From assembly GCA_017504305.1 (NCBI GenBank), contig JAFVRJ010000010.1, forward strand, positions 27,193-91,192: 64,000 nucleotides of DNA. Direction: 5' to 3'. The translations under genes and the position numbers were made by a program. A model generated the notes under the pieces. The model saw nothing but the letters and a program-made list of their open reading frames with translations. It was not told where the DNA came from and searched no databases. The DNA is from Clostridia bacterium (lineage in GTDB: Bacteria > Bacillota > Clostridia > Christensenellales > DTU072). Shown in pieces: positions 1 to 10,650 of this stretch (positions are counted from its first letter, which is position 1; each line of letters starts with the position of its first letter).

Positions 1-2726
1 CCATAGGTCAATGCGAATTCATTATGTGCGTTTATTACTCCGGCATCCGCCTTTTTGATCGTGAAGTCGGAGACCAATTCGCCATCGTAATAAGTGCTAT
101 TTTCAGTAGATACGTATGCACGATAAATATAAGTACCTGCATCCGCAAAACCTTCTGCGTGACCGGCTTTCTTATCATAAATCGTTATGTTGAAGCGTTC
201 GTATTTCGCAGTAACCCCATCGTACGTTACGGTATGTATTTTCTCGCTGACGAATTTACCATAAACCCAGTATTCGCTATCACCACGAGGGAAGCCTATT
301 CCACCTTCAACAAACATGATGATATATCCGGTAGGACGACCTATCAAAGCTTCACCCATCGCATCGGTCAAGCTAAAAATCGTTTTAGCGTGATCGTTAA
401 AACACAGTTTTGCATAATCCAAGAAGTTCTTACGGTTTCCGTCTTCATCAACTTCAACCGCAATGTCAATATACGCGGAAATCGAGTCAAAATACTCAAC
501 CGACAAAATAGGACGAACTTCATTTTCCAAGTTACCGCCATCGATTACCGATGAAAGAGTAAAATCATCGGTTGTCAAGTTGACCTTGTCTGATGTGTAG
601 GTATAGTCGGTATTGTCGAGTTTAATATTAACTATTTTATGGAAATAGAACGTTACCGTTGCAGTATTTGTTGATAATTCCCAAATATCGCCGTCTAAAT
701 AATAAGTAACGTCGTATACTTTAGCATCGTTTTTATCAAGTCTATAACTCGGGTTTTCTTGACCGGCGCCCAAACTATTAGCATATCTAATCAAGTTACT
801 GCTTTCTGCTTGAGTTTTACTTATAACCAAACGAACGGTAACCCATTGTCCCCTCTTGGTCGGTATAAGTTTTGTGGTTACCGGAGTTGCTCCGGTAAGA
901 TCTGCCGACGAGTCTTTAAGCGAGCCGTCTGCATTATGATATTCATTACCGATAACGTAAATGTTGGCATATTTGGAGGTTTCTCTATAGTTTGTCGGGC
1001 TGGGTTCGTAATCTGTACCACCACTACTTATGATAGCGCCAACGTCACGGGTAGTTAAATCTACTTTAATAGCGTTACCTTGTTGCGTGCAATATACTTG
1101 AGCACCGGAAACGTTACCGGCGCTATCTACAGCGTATAAAACCAAGCCTATATTTTTATTATCCTCAATAAAATCGCCAAAGTTAAACCTATATTTTCCT
1201 GCATTTTCCGAGTTAGTGTTGTTAAAGACGCCTAAATCTTGTCTTTTAGCTTCTTTAGACGCGCCGGAATACGTTGAGTATGAAAGCGTTGGAATCATAT
1301 TTGGATTTTCACGCATAGGCGCAAAATTGTAACCTGTCGCAGCTTGTCTAAAGCTGGCATCAACGATAAACGCATATACGTATTCCGTTGCAGAAACTTC
1401 TGCCGTGGGCTTAATGCTGTCTTTGTCGTAATTTAAGAATAACGTTCTGGTCTCTGTATACCATTTTTTATTCTTGATATACCATCCAAGATTGCCTTCT
1501 TTTTCGTCAAGTTTTGGGAGTTTAGGTGCGGTTGTATCAACCTTTAAAGCAATCTCTATTTCCGAAATATCCATATCGGCACTGGGATACGTATAGGTAT
1601 AAGACGTGCCGTTATATGATGCAACTAAACGAGGTATAATACATACCGATTGAGCACCGCTTACGCTATCTGCTACATAATACGATCTCTTAAATCCTGA
1701 ATATAAGTTTTCAGCAGTAGTATCTTTCAAAAGATAGGTTGTACCCAGTGAATAGTTGCTATTGATATAAGTGTGCCACCTTACACAGCTATCACCCAAA
1801 CCAAGAGCCAATGCATAGTTAGGATCGCCTGCGTAATCTATTGTCTCGTTCTCCTCGTCAACAACGTTAACTTCAACCGATACCTTATCTCCCTTTTTAA
1901 CGTATACGTCTTTAAGTTCTTGTCTTCCCTGTGTGCTTAAAACGTTTTCAATATCTTTTTCATCACGGTTGGTGCCATTAACTTTAAGCCTAATGCCTTT
2001 GGTGTTATCTATTTGTTGGTGGATAGTATTTGCAGTAGCGGTGATCGAAGGTTTTGTAATAATAACGTTATTGTTACTGGTTGCACCAGTAATAGCAATT
2101 TGTAAGTAAACGCAAGCAGATGAACCGGGTGAGTTATCTTCAATCGGCGTTTCTGCTACAACTGAAGAAATACTTTCACTTAAAGCTTCACCACTTGGTA
2201 CGGTGAGAATATACTCTGAAGCGTCGGATGAAACAACGCCCTCACCACTTATATCCCCTGCCGGGGCATACAAAATACTGGTGGTAATATTTACGTCACC
2301 AGTTGTTGTTTTTGCAATTTGATATGATACCGAACCGCTAAACGAAACGGAAATAAACTCAGATTGCAGAGCATACTTGACACGTGAGAAAATCGCATCA
2401 CCTTCTGAAAATTGAACTCTCGTTGCAATCGTGGCGTTTGCCGTTACCGAAATATTGCTGTCATTAAAGGTAACACCCGATCCCGAAACAAGGTAAAAAT
2501 CTCCACTTGAAGCAGTACGCAAAGAGTTGGTACCAAATTGTAAGCCGTGCCCATCTTTGAGCATGGTGGGCTGGTCTTTCTCCAACGCATGAGCGACTAC
2601 GGGATTATCGTTAGAAACGGGAGCTGCCGTCACCGTGAAGGTAACGACGGCCAATGACACGATTAGTAAACAAAAGATGATGGAAATGCCAAATTTATTA
2701 GCAAAACACTTAGTAAGTTTACGCAT
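1..2726 (-). CDS. Giant surface protein with Ig-like/MBG-type repeats, partial (C-terminus outside window)
   Basis: The minus-strand frame stays open from an ATG at 2726 to the window edge in every stretch I translated, giving at least 908 residues. GGAGG lies 6 bases before the ATG. The N-terminus has two lysines/arginines followed by a long hydrophobic segment ending in V-T-A-A-P, a typical Sec signal peptide without a lipobox. The last readable residues (IKKADAGVINAHNEFALTY) resemble the start of MBG/YDG-type bacterial Ig-like repeats, which also fill the protein at 10640-17725. I infer an exported, repeat-rich cell-surface protein, and cannot name a ligand. The wall anchor, if any, lies outside the window. 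It has its own promoter with a CGCGCG spacer and a hairpin at the start of its leader. Confidence 0.85.
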   Translation of the reverse strand, partial: MRKLTKCFANKFGISIIFCLLIVSLAVVTFTVTAAPVSNDNPVVAHALEKDQPTMLKDGHGLQFGTNSLRTASSGDFYLVSGSGVTFNDSNISVTANATIATRVQFSEGDAIFSRVKYALQSEFISVSFSGSVSYQIAKTTTGDVNITTSILYAPAGDISGEGVVSSDASEYILTVPSGEALSESISSVVAETPIEDNSPGSSACVYLQIAITGATSNNNVIITKPSITATANTIHQQIDNTKGIRLKVNGTNRDEKDIENVLSTQGRQELKDVYVKKGDKVSVEVNVVDEENETIDYAGDPNYALALGLGDSCVRWHTYINSNYSLGTTYLLKDTTAENLYSGFKRSYYVADSVSGAQSVCIIPRLVASYNGTSYTYTYPSADMDISEIEIALKVDTTAPKLPKLDEKEGNLGWYIKNKKWYTETRTLFLNYDKDSIKPTAEVSATEYVYAFIVDASFRQAATGYNFAPMRENPNMIPTLSYSTYSGASKEAKRQDLGVFNNTNSENAGKYRFNFGDFIEDNKNIGLVLYAVDSAGNVSGAQVYCTQQGNAIKVDLTTRDVGAIISSGGTDYEPSPTNYRETSKYANIYVIGNEYHNADGSLKDSSADLTGATPVTTKLIPTKRGQWVTVRLVISKTQAESSNLIRYANSLGAGQENPSYRLDKNDAKVYDVTYYLDGDIWELSTNTATVTFYFHKIVNIKLDNTDYTYTSDKVNLTTDDFTLSSVIDGGNLENEVRPILSVEYFDSISAYIDIAVEVDEDGNRKNFLDYAKLCFNDHAKTIFSLTDAMGEALIGRPTGYIIMFVEGGIGFPRGDSEYWVYGKFVSEKIHTVTYDGVTAKYERFNITIYDKKAGHAEGFADAGTYIYRAYVSTENSTYYDGELVSDFTIKKADAGVINAHNEFALTY

Positions 2727-2771
2727 CAAGAACCTCCGAACGTATACGTTATTGTTACAAAATAATAAAAC

Positions 2772-2787
2772 GCGCACCAACGTGCGC
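2772..2787 (-). promoter_or_regulatory. 5'-terminal stem-loop in leader of the surface-protein mRNA
   Basis: A perfect 6-bp stem GCGCAC/GTGCGC with a 4-base loop lies about 7 bases downstream of the predicted -10 box (2794-2799). The transcript would therefore begin almost exactly with this hairpin, 45 bases before the ribosome binding site. Hairpins at the extreme 5' end of mRNAs are known to block 5'-end-dependent decay; that role here is inference. Confidence 0.5.
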
Positions 2788-2793
2788 AAAAAA

Positions 2794-2822
2794 ATAATAC
2801 ACTATATACGCGCGAGTGTCAA
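2794..2822 (-). promoter_or_regulatory. Promoter of surface-protein gene, CGCG-spacer type
   Basis: Reading the minus strand, -35 TTGACA (2817-2822) and -10 TATTAT (2794-2799) are separated by exactly 17 bases containing CTCGCGCGT. Just upstream, 2821-2836 is a perfect palindrome built from AAACGCG and its complement around a TG centre. A further GCGTGCGCG tract and a TATAAT-like box lie at about 2850-2865. The density of CGCG palindromes suggests a regulator site. Confidence 0.7.
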
Positions 2823-2890
2823 ACGCGTGCGCGTTTATTTACTTTAATTATACCGCGTGCGCGACTAAAATAAGAAAATTTCACTCCTCA

Positions 2891-3691
2891 TTACTCTTGA
2901 TTTTCATTACCTAATTTACATAAACTAACTGCACCGGCCGTATAGACGTATCGAAGGGAAGCAAGCAATCCGGAATTAGTATTACTGCTCACAATTGCCT
3001 CGAGTCCACCAAATAATGGATCGATAGTTGCAACAAGCGCGTCACGCCCTTCGCAAGATGAATCCAAAAGAAGCGCCTTAAGTTCAAGTAGCTTATTGCG
3101 TTCAGATTCAATTAGCGCTACCACTTCCCCTACTTGCATTTCGTTTTTAGCATACTTTAAAATAGTGTCGTCAAGTACGGCAAGAGTAGCTTGCATAAGC
3201 TCAAGGGTTTTATTCAAGTACTCCTCGTCAAATGAAGATGCATAATCCTTATTGAGATTTAGCGTTAACGTAATTACGATAGTGTCTTTATTCTTCTCCG
3301 CAACGCTATCTGCGCTATTTTTATCTATATATGTAGCCATAGCTACAAAATATTGGTTATCTTGGCTATATATGTAACCGGCTCCTCCTCCGGCGCGCAC
3401 CATAGCCGATTGCACTTTTGCGCTCTCTTCCGACGAAACCCCTGCCCTTGAAACAACGTAATAATTAAATGAAACTTCCTTTATCAAAGCTTCGATAGCC
3501 GTTTCAAAAAGTTGCTCACCACTAAACTTGCCGGCAAGCAGTAACGATACAATAAGGCAAGAAATAATGATGACAATCAACATTATGGAGCCGATATTTT
3601 TCCTAATACGACCTCCCCCACCACTATCAACGTTACGTTGTTTAGGTTGCGGTCGCTTATTGTATGAAAATAAAAAAGGCGTATAGTCCAT
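2891..3691 (-). CDS. Membrane-anchored protein with SPOR-like segment
   Basis: The 266-residue product has a basic, Gly/Arg-rich N-terminus, one strong transmembrane helix at about residues 35-55, and an extracytoplasmic remainder. Residues about 75-135 (FNYYVVSRAGV... GGGAGYIY... YFVAMATYIDKNSADSVAEKN) resemble the SPOR fold, in which an aromatic beta-strand and a Gly-rich turn bind denuded peptidoglycan; the match is by eye only. The rest looks helical and I do not recognise it. It starts 43 bases after the dCMP deaminase stop and is probably co-transcribed with it. No good Shine-Dalgarno is visible within 15 bases of the ATG, so the start is less certain. Confidence 0.6.
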   Translation of the reverse strand: MDYTPFLFSYNKRPQPKQRNVDSGGGGRIRKNIGSIMLIVIIISCLIVSLLLAGKFSGEQLFETAIEALIKEVSFNYYVVSRAGVSSEESAKVQSAMVRAGGGAGYIYSQDNQYFVAMATYIDKNSADSVAEKNKDTIVITLTLNLNKDYASSFDEEYLNKTLELMQATLAVLDDTILKYAKNEMQVGEVVALIESERNKLLELKALLLDSSCEGRDALVATIDPLFGGLEAIVSSNTNSGLLASLRYVYTAGAVSLCKLGNENQE

Positions 3692-3734
3692 ATAATAAAC
3701 TATGCGCCTGAATTTGATTTTAAAATAACAATAT

Positions 3735-4184
3735 TTATGCTTGGAATTTTTCTATTTTGATACCCGCTTCTTTAAATAGCTCTAAACTGAATTCATCGGG
3801 ATAGCCTTGTTCGTAAACAACTCTTTCGATACCGCTATTGATAATTATGCGCGTACACATACTGCAAGGTTGATGAGTACAATAAAGGGTAGCGCCTTGT
3901 AATGATATGCCAAGCTTTGCCGCTTGAATAACTGCGTTTTGCTCTGCGTGTACTGCGTAGCACATTTCTTGACGGGTGCCCGATTGTATATTGAGCTTTT
4001 CGCGCATGCACTCACATCTATCTTTACAACTCTTTACTCCTGCGGGAGCGCCGTTGTATCCGGTGGTTAAAATGCGCTTATCGCGTACTATTACGGCCCC
4101 TACCTGTCTATTGGTTTTATAACAAGAGCTCCAGCTCGAAACAAGTCTGGTCATTTCCATAAATCTTACGTCCCATTTATCCAT
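3735..4184 (-). CDS. Deoxycytidylate (dCMP) deaminase / ComEB-like
   Basis: This 149-residue zinc enzyme should convert dCMP to dUMP, feeding thymidylate synthesis. The cytidine-deaminase signature is complete: H79-A-E81 supplies a zinc ligand and the catalytic glutamate, and P-C107-S-M-C110 supplies two more zinc ligands. Residues 40-60 (TGYNGAPAG, then C-K-D-R-C-E-C) match the extra metal-binding region of dCMP deaminases rather than that of free cytidine deaminases. Length is normal. AAGGAGG precedes the ATG by 11 bases. It is the first gene after its own promoter, and the SPOR-like membrane protein follows. Confidence 0.92.
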   Translation of the reverse strand: MDKWDVRFMEMTRLVSSWSSCYKTNRQVGAVIVRDKRILTTGYNGAPAGVKSCKDRCECMREKLNIQSGTRQEMCYAVHAEQNAVIQAAKLGISLQGATLYCTHQPCSMCTRIIINSGIERVVYEQGYPDEFSLELFKEAGIKIEKFQA

Positions 4185-4217
4185 AATATAGGAGCCTCCT
4201 TGGTTTTATCTTTAAAT

Positions 4218-4246
4218 AGAATATCATATTTACATAGTAGATTCAA
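4218..4246 (-). promoter_or_regulatory. Promoter of dCMP deaminase gene
   Basis: On the minus strand, -35 TTGAAT (4241-4246) and -10 TATTCT (4218-4223) are 17 bases apart. The spacer is AT-rich and has no CGCG tract, unlike the surface-protein promoters. It is arranged divergently from the groES promoter. Confidence 0.55.
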
Positions 4247-4295
4247 CATAATTTAGCTTTCGACAAAAAATTTTGCTTATTTTTACACCTATAGC

Positions 4296-4325
4296 TTGCA
4301 ATCACTTAATATGCTATGCTATAAT
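4296..4325 (+). promoter_or_regulatory. groESL promoter
   Basis: TTGCAA (4296-4301) and a perfect TATAAT (4320-4325) are separated by 18 bases. The transcription start would fall just upstream of the CIRCE operator at 4335. The -35 TTG opens an in-frame extension of groES, but this is promoter sequence, not coding. Confidence 0.75.
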
Positions 4326-4334
4326 GCAATCAGT

Positions 4335-4361
4335 TTGGCAGTCTACCTCAATGAGTGCCAA
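4335..4361 (+). promoter_or_regulatory. CIRCE operator (HrcA binding site)
   Basis: Nine-base arms TTGGCAGTC and GAGTGCCAA flank a 9-base spacer. The arms are complementary apart from one mismatch and differ from the consensus arms TTAGCACTC/GAGTGCTAA at only a few bases. The position just after the -10 box and 27 bases before groES is the classical HrcA operator location, so heat-inducible repression by HrcA is expected. The hrcA gene itself is not in the window. Confidence 0.88.
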
Positions 4362-4388
4362 TCAGAATTAATCGGAGGTAACAAATTA

Positions 4389-6312
<1,924 letters not shown>

Positions 6313-6331
6313 TCCAAAGCCATTTAACCAA

Positions 6332-6362
6332 AATCGCACCGAATTATCGGTGCGATTTTTTT
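6332..6362 (+). terminator. groESL terminator
   Basis: An 11-bp perfect stem AATCGCACCGA/TCGGTGCGATT with a 4-base loop is followed by seven Ts. It lies 20 bases after the groEL stop. Confidence 0.92.
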
Positions 6363-6376
6363 AGTTGAAGTCTTAA

Positions 6377-7651
6377 CTAATTACATATAAAATCACTGCT
6401 TTCAGCAGCTCCAGGCACTCTGCCAACCGCTGTATTATCGCAAGTTCTCGGACGCAATTCCTTGATCGGATTGGGTGCAACTTGGAACCTATAATCTTTC
6501 CTATAACGGCGAATATGGGCTCCAATAACACAATGTGAAGGTACCTGTTGTATAGGATTATTGCGAATCTCTTGCCATTTGAAGAACTCCGAATTCGGGC
6601 TTAAATCTTCGACCTTTTCATAGTCTTCCTTGATGGTTGTAAACTGAACGGTATCATGCAATATGCCACGGACGTAATCGATGTTTTCACCAATTTTCAA
6701 AGGTGCGGGGAACTCGCCGTCAGGTATAACTTGTTGCCACTCTTTACCCTCGTATTTATTTAATAATTCAACGGCTTTATGCAAGTGTGCAACCTCCATA
6801 TTATAATTTGCTTCCCATAACTTGCGAACGTAACTGTTGGTTTCGGTTTTATAGCACGACCAATACAAGTAGCACTCGACGTACTCGTGCCATAGGAGCA
6901 TTTCAAGCCACGTTGCGTTGGGATCCATCAAAGAACCATAGTGGGTTACGTGTTCTTCTTCAACTTGCGCGATCTCTTGGTACAGCTTACGCGATAGATC
7001 GTTTGTCCCAAAAGTTGCAATGTTCATATAATAGTTCATGGTTTGTTGCTCGGCGGCCGTTATTATCATCGTACTTAAAACCGTCTGCTTGTCCGCTGTC
7101 TTTGCATTGATATTCCTTCTAACGTTATCCGTCGGGAATCGGTGGTGAGCAAGGGTTGGACGCGCAGGCATAATTTCAGTATATCTACCAACCAAACGCT
7201 CCGCTATGATCCCCTCCTCCATTTCCAATTGATTTGCATATCTATACAAGTGATCAAAGTCCTCAAGCAAAGCAAAATCGAATGCTTTTTTGACGTAGCA
7301 ATCGGGCTCACGTTTGGCAAGTTCTGCAGTCAAGTCAACCGCAAGTTGCTCGTATCCTATGGTGTGCTGAAGGGCGGTTTCAGAAATTGGCTTAAGCATG
7401 CTTCCTTTTAACTGCTGTTCCTTTTCCACCATTCGCACAAGCGCAAGCTCTCTGCGAAGGTCCATGTTGTCGGTATGTCTTTGAAATTGGTGTGAAAACC
7501 AATTTGCTTCAAACTCGGTACCGTTCATTAAGATGATCCTGCATTTGGTATAAGGATCCACCTCACGCGGGTTATATTGGCGTGGGTATTGACATTTCCA
7601 ATTTTGGAAACTGTTGATTATTGGCATAGGTTTTTCATTAAATGGGTTCAT
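6377..7651 (-). CDS. Ferritin-like diiron protein (six-helix)
   Basis: The 424-residue protein has three regularly spaced E-x(29-30)-E helix pairs: E101 with E130..H134, E201 with E231-x-x-H234, and E256 with E286-x-x-H289. The last two pairs make a complete four-helix ferritin/rubrerythrin-type diiron site; the first is an extra half-unit. There is no rubredoxin Cys4 motif and no signal peptide, so I expect a soluble cytoplasmic protein. Oxidative-stress or iron-handling roles are known for this superfamily; the substrate is unknown. It stands alone, convergent with groESL, and GGAGAT lies 5 bases before the ATG. Confidence 0.75.
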   Translation of the reverse strand: MNPFNEKPMPIINSFQNWKCQYPRQYNPREVDPYTKCRIILMNGTEFEANWFSHQFQRHTDNMDLRRELALVRMVEKEQQLKGSMLKPISETALQHTIGYEQLAVDLTAELAKREPDCYVKKAFDFALLEDFDHLYRYANQLEMEEGIIAERLVGRYTEIMPARPTLAHHRFPTDNVRRNINAKTADKQTVLSTMIITAAEQQTMNYYMNIATFGTNDLSRKLYQEIAQVEEEHVTHYGSLMDPNATWLEMLLWHEYVECYLYWSCYKTETNSYVRKLWEANYNMEVAHLHKAVELLNKYEGKEWQQVIPDGEFPAPLKIGENIDYVRGILHDTVQFTTIKEDYEKVEDLSPNSEFFKWQEIRNNPIQQVPSHCVIGAHIRRYRKDYRFQVAPNPIKELRPRTCDNTAVGRVPGAAESSDFICN

Positions 7652-7724
7652 GGCAATCTCCTTTTTATTCCTTATTATGGTATGAAAAGAAGGTTTATAA
7701 ACGTGATATCCAATTAATTTTTTG

Positions 7725-7755
7725 CAAAAAAATGCCGTCGCTTTACAGCAACGGC
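7725..7755 (-). terminator. Terminator of the flippase/surface-protein operon
   Basis: Minus-strand GCCGTTGC/GCGACGGC stem (one mismatch, 6-base loop) followed by seven Ts at 7726-7732. It lies 25 bases after the LRR lipoprotein stop. Confidence 0.85.
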
Positions 7756-7779
7756 TATATTAATTATTATAAATCGACG

Positions 7780-10650
7780 CTATTCTGTCTCGCGGACTTT
7801 AAACTCTTCAATCGCTTCCGTCCACGTGCCAAGTCCTTTGGAATATTTTTCGTACGCACTGGTTATTCCGTCTGCCTTCTTAAGACCGCTATAGGTATTA
7901 ACTTCGTTGTTACTAAACTTCTTCTCTGTAAAGCTACGTAAAGCATTGTTTGAGAATACGTATACGGCTTCAATTCCGCCACAGCTATTAAACGGGCTAA
8001 TGTCGGGATAATAAGATTCGGTAGCATCTGCAAACGGAACGGCGCTATGCTCAATCAAAACGTACTTGAGATTATTATTGTTTTGGAAGGCACTTCTACC
8101 TACGTATTTAACTGAATTGCCAAGAACAAGCAGTTCGATGCCACTTTGTGAAAAGGCACTTACGCCAACGGTAATTTCACCTTTATCCAAAACTACCTTC
8201 TTGAGTTGATCACAAAGCATAAAGGCTTCGCCACCGATATTAGTCAAGGCATCGTTTGCAAAGAAGTAGGTTAGATCGGTCGCGTAGAAAGCACGCTTGC
8301 CAATATGAGTTAGCGCAATGCCTGCCGCCGAATCCTTTACGTACTCTACGGAGTCCTTTTTCCAAACCAATTCTTTAAGGAAATTACAAGCATAGAAGGC
8401 ACTATCTTCGATGCGCTTTACCGTCCAAGGCAAAGATACCTTTTTAACTTCTTGGTGAATAAAGAACTTACCTATACCCACTACGGTCTTATAAGTTCCG
8501 CCATGCGAAAAATAGGTAGGAACGTTGATTGTGGTTTCCGTACTCAATACAGAGGTTACCCTAACGTTATTAGACGTGAAAGTTGTGTCTAACGATCCAT
8601 CATCGTTAACCGGCTCAAAACAAAGCTGAAGTCCCTCTGCATCGGTCGCTATAAAGTCATAACAAAGTATATTCTCTGCAGCAATATAAATGTAGTCGTC
8701 AAATATGGTACTTTCCTTATTCCAAGTGCTTGTAGGTGCTCTGAAGGAAGCAAGCATTTCCTTTTTAACGTAGTATTTTGCTTTACGCGTTAAGCCTATG
8801 CTCGTAGGAACTTTATAGGTAGGTACGTTATCCGTTAAGATGTTTATCGCTTTCAAGTTCGTATTGCCCCAAAACGGTGACTCTTCGTAGACGTTACAGC
8901 TATAAATATTTATAGACTCAAACTCGGAGTTTTCAAAGCACCATTTACCAAGGTTTTGAAGCTTGCTGTTGGGGCTAAAATCAACCCTACGCAAACCGCT
9001 GTTAGCGAACGCTTGAGTTCCTATTCTCAAAAGCGAATCGGGTAATTTTAAGTAGTTAAACTTGGTCGTTCCCGTATTGGACGCCGCAAATGCAAGTTCT
9101 CCGATTTCCAATAATCCTTCGTTGAGTTTTACCCTCAACATACCTTCTTCACAAGAAAGAAGTATGCAGTTATAAAACATCTTCTCGGTTATCTTTTGGA
9201 GTCCACCTTCTACCGATGTGTTTATCTGATCTGTTCCGGTTGCCCTATATTCAAAGGCCGTATACAAGCTCTTTAATAACTTGGAGCCCTCGAAAACTGA
9301 TTTTCCGATAAACCCATTATTCAATGCGCTATCCTTTTGGAAATATACTTTTGTGAACAAGCTCTCCGTAAAGGCGTAATTACCAAGATATTCAACGTTT
9401 GAGGGTATAACAAGCATATCTTCTTCGGAAAAATATGCTCCGAATAACGCATCCTCCGGTCTTAAAGGATTAGGGATAACCGAGTTCCAAGAACAACCCT
9501 TAAATGCGTAATCGCCGATTTCCTTAAGAGTTGTCGGAAGCATTTCGGGATTTTTAAATAATCCAGCACCCCTACCAAGCGTTATATCGCCACACTCGGC
9601 AAATGCAAATTTACCAATCTTTTCAACGCGGTTCATTTCAACGGTGATACCGGTACATTTATGGAAGGCGTAGTCACCGATTTCCACAAGGCTATCAGGA
9701 AGCAAATATTTTTTACCTGCACCAACCGAAACGAACGCTTGCGGAGCTATCCTCTTTACAGGTTTACCTTGGAAGGATTCCGGTACCACTATTGTAAACT
9801 CGGTGTTCTTGCCTACCGGAGAAAGTCCGGTTACTATTGCTTCGGTTTCAGTTACTTTGTACTCCAGCGGACGATCATAATGGGCATATAACGTTATATC
9901 GCTATAGAAAGTATACAAATCACCGGTTGCATATCGATCACCCAAGCCGTTAGGCTCTGTAAACCAGCCCGCAAAAATATATCCTTCCTTGCCATAAAGA
10001 GTGGTATCTACACCAAGCATCCCTAATATGAATCCCGCGCTATAATCGTTTTGCTTGTATTCGTTCATCGCGTATTCATAGATAAGGTCGATTTTTGAAG
10101 CGTATCTGTTCTCCCTTTCTTCTATTGCGCCCTCACCGAGATTTGTTTCCGATAAGTCCAAAGTCAGCTTGAAAGTGGGGTTTACTTTTACCTTTTTAAC
10201 GTTGTTGGTTAAGTTAGCTACCTTTTGTCTGGAGCCTTTATAAGCATAATAAATATCGGTTATGCTTACTTCAAATTCAGTAATCGTCGGCTCTACGGTA
10301 AGATTACTAATCGTAATCACTTTGTTAGTAGAAGAAGAATCAAAATCTTTACTTTGATACTCCTTTCCGTTGTATTTTAAAGATAGCACCTCGTAATTAT
10401 CAGGATTGCTCAAGAGTACTTCTATTGTAAACTTTTCAACTGTTTTGCCTAAAAGCGCCAAGCAAACGTCGTGCTCCTCGTCTCCGTTAAAATCGTTGCT
10501 TTGAGGCAAAACCCTTACCTTTATGAGGGTGGGAAGCATTGGGTCGACGTCGCCTTTATTGCCACCTTTATCTCCGCAAGCAAAAACGGTGATGGCTAAA
10601 ACAACTGCAAGTATTAAAACGGCAATAACGCCTATTCTTTTATTTTTCAT
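7780..10650 (-). CDS. Lipoprotein with InlB-type repeat and BspA-like leucine-rich repeats
   Basis: The 956-residue product has a lipoprotein signal peptide with V-F-A-C25 as lipobox, then beta-sandwich-like sequence to about residue 190. An InlB B-repeat (YIFAGWFTEPNGLGDRY, ending ITLYAHY) lies around residues 220-260. It is followed by many BspA-like LRRs of the form I-x-x-x-A-F-x-x-C-x-x-L-x-x-V. BspA-type LRRs mediate surface adhesion in several anaerobes; the ligand here is unknown. Its start overlaps the stop of the giant surface protein by 11 bp, so the two are probably translationally coupled. Confidence 0.9.
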   Translation of the reverse strand: MKNKRIGVIAVLILAVVLAITVFACGDKGGNKGDVDPMLPTLIKVRVLPQSNDFNGDEEHDVCLALLGKTVEKFTIEVLLSNPDNYEVLSLKYNGKEYQSKDFDSSSTNKVITISNLTVEPTITEFEVSITDIYYAYKGSRQKVANLTNNVKKVKVNPTFKLTLDLSETNLGEGAIEERENRYASKIDLIYEYAMNEYKQNDYSAGFILGMLGVDTTLYGKEGYIFAGWFTEPNGLGDRYATGDLYTFYSDITLYAHYDRPLEYKVTETEAIVTGLSPVGKNTEFTIVVPESFQGKPVKRIAPQAFVSVGAGKKYLLPDSLVEIGDYAFHKCTGITVEMNRVEKIGKFAFAECGDITLGRGAGLFKNPEMLPTTLKEIGDYAFKGCSWNSVIPNPLRPEDALFGAYFSEEDMLVIPSNVEYLGNYAFTESLFTKVYFQKDSALNNGFIGKSVFEGSKLLKSLYTAFEYRATGTDQINTSVEGGLQKITEKMFYNCILLSCEEGMLRVKLNEGLLEIGELAFAASNTGTTKFNYLKLPDSLLRIGTQAFANSGLRRVDFSPNSKLQNLGKWCFENSEFESINIYSCNVYEESPFWGNTNLKAINILTDNVPTYKVPTSIGLTRKAKYYVKKEMLASFRAPTSTWNKESTIFDDYIYIAAENILCYDFIATDAEGLQLCFEPVNDDGSLDTTFTSNNVRVTSVLSTETTINVPTYFSHGGTYKTVVGIGKFFIHQEVKKVSLPWTVKRIEDSAFYACNFLKELVWKKDSVEYVKDSAAGIALTHIGKRAFYATDLTYFFANDALTNIGGEAFMLCDQLKKVVLDKGEITVGVSAFSQSGIELLVLGNSVKYVGRSAFQNNNNLKYVLIEHSAVPFADATESYYPDISPFNSCGGIEAVYVFSNNALRSFTEKKFSNNEVNTYSGLKKADGITSAYEKYSKGLGTWTEAIEEFKVRETE

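Noticed and set aside
24..1058. Plus-strand frames of 176 and 99 codons at the window start
   Set aside because: They lie antisense to the continuous minus-strand surface-protein frame, which has a signal peptide and ribosome site.
4296..4388. N-terminal extension of GroES from a TTG codon
   Set aside because: The stretch contains the -35 and -10 boxes and the CIRCE operator; the family start with a good ribosome site is at 4389.
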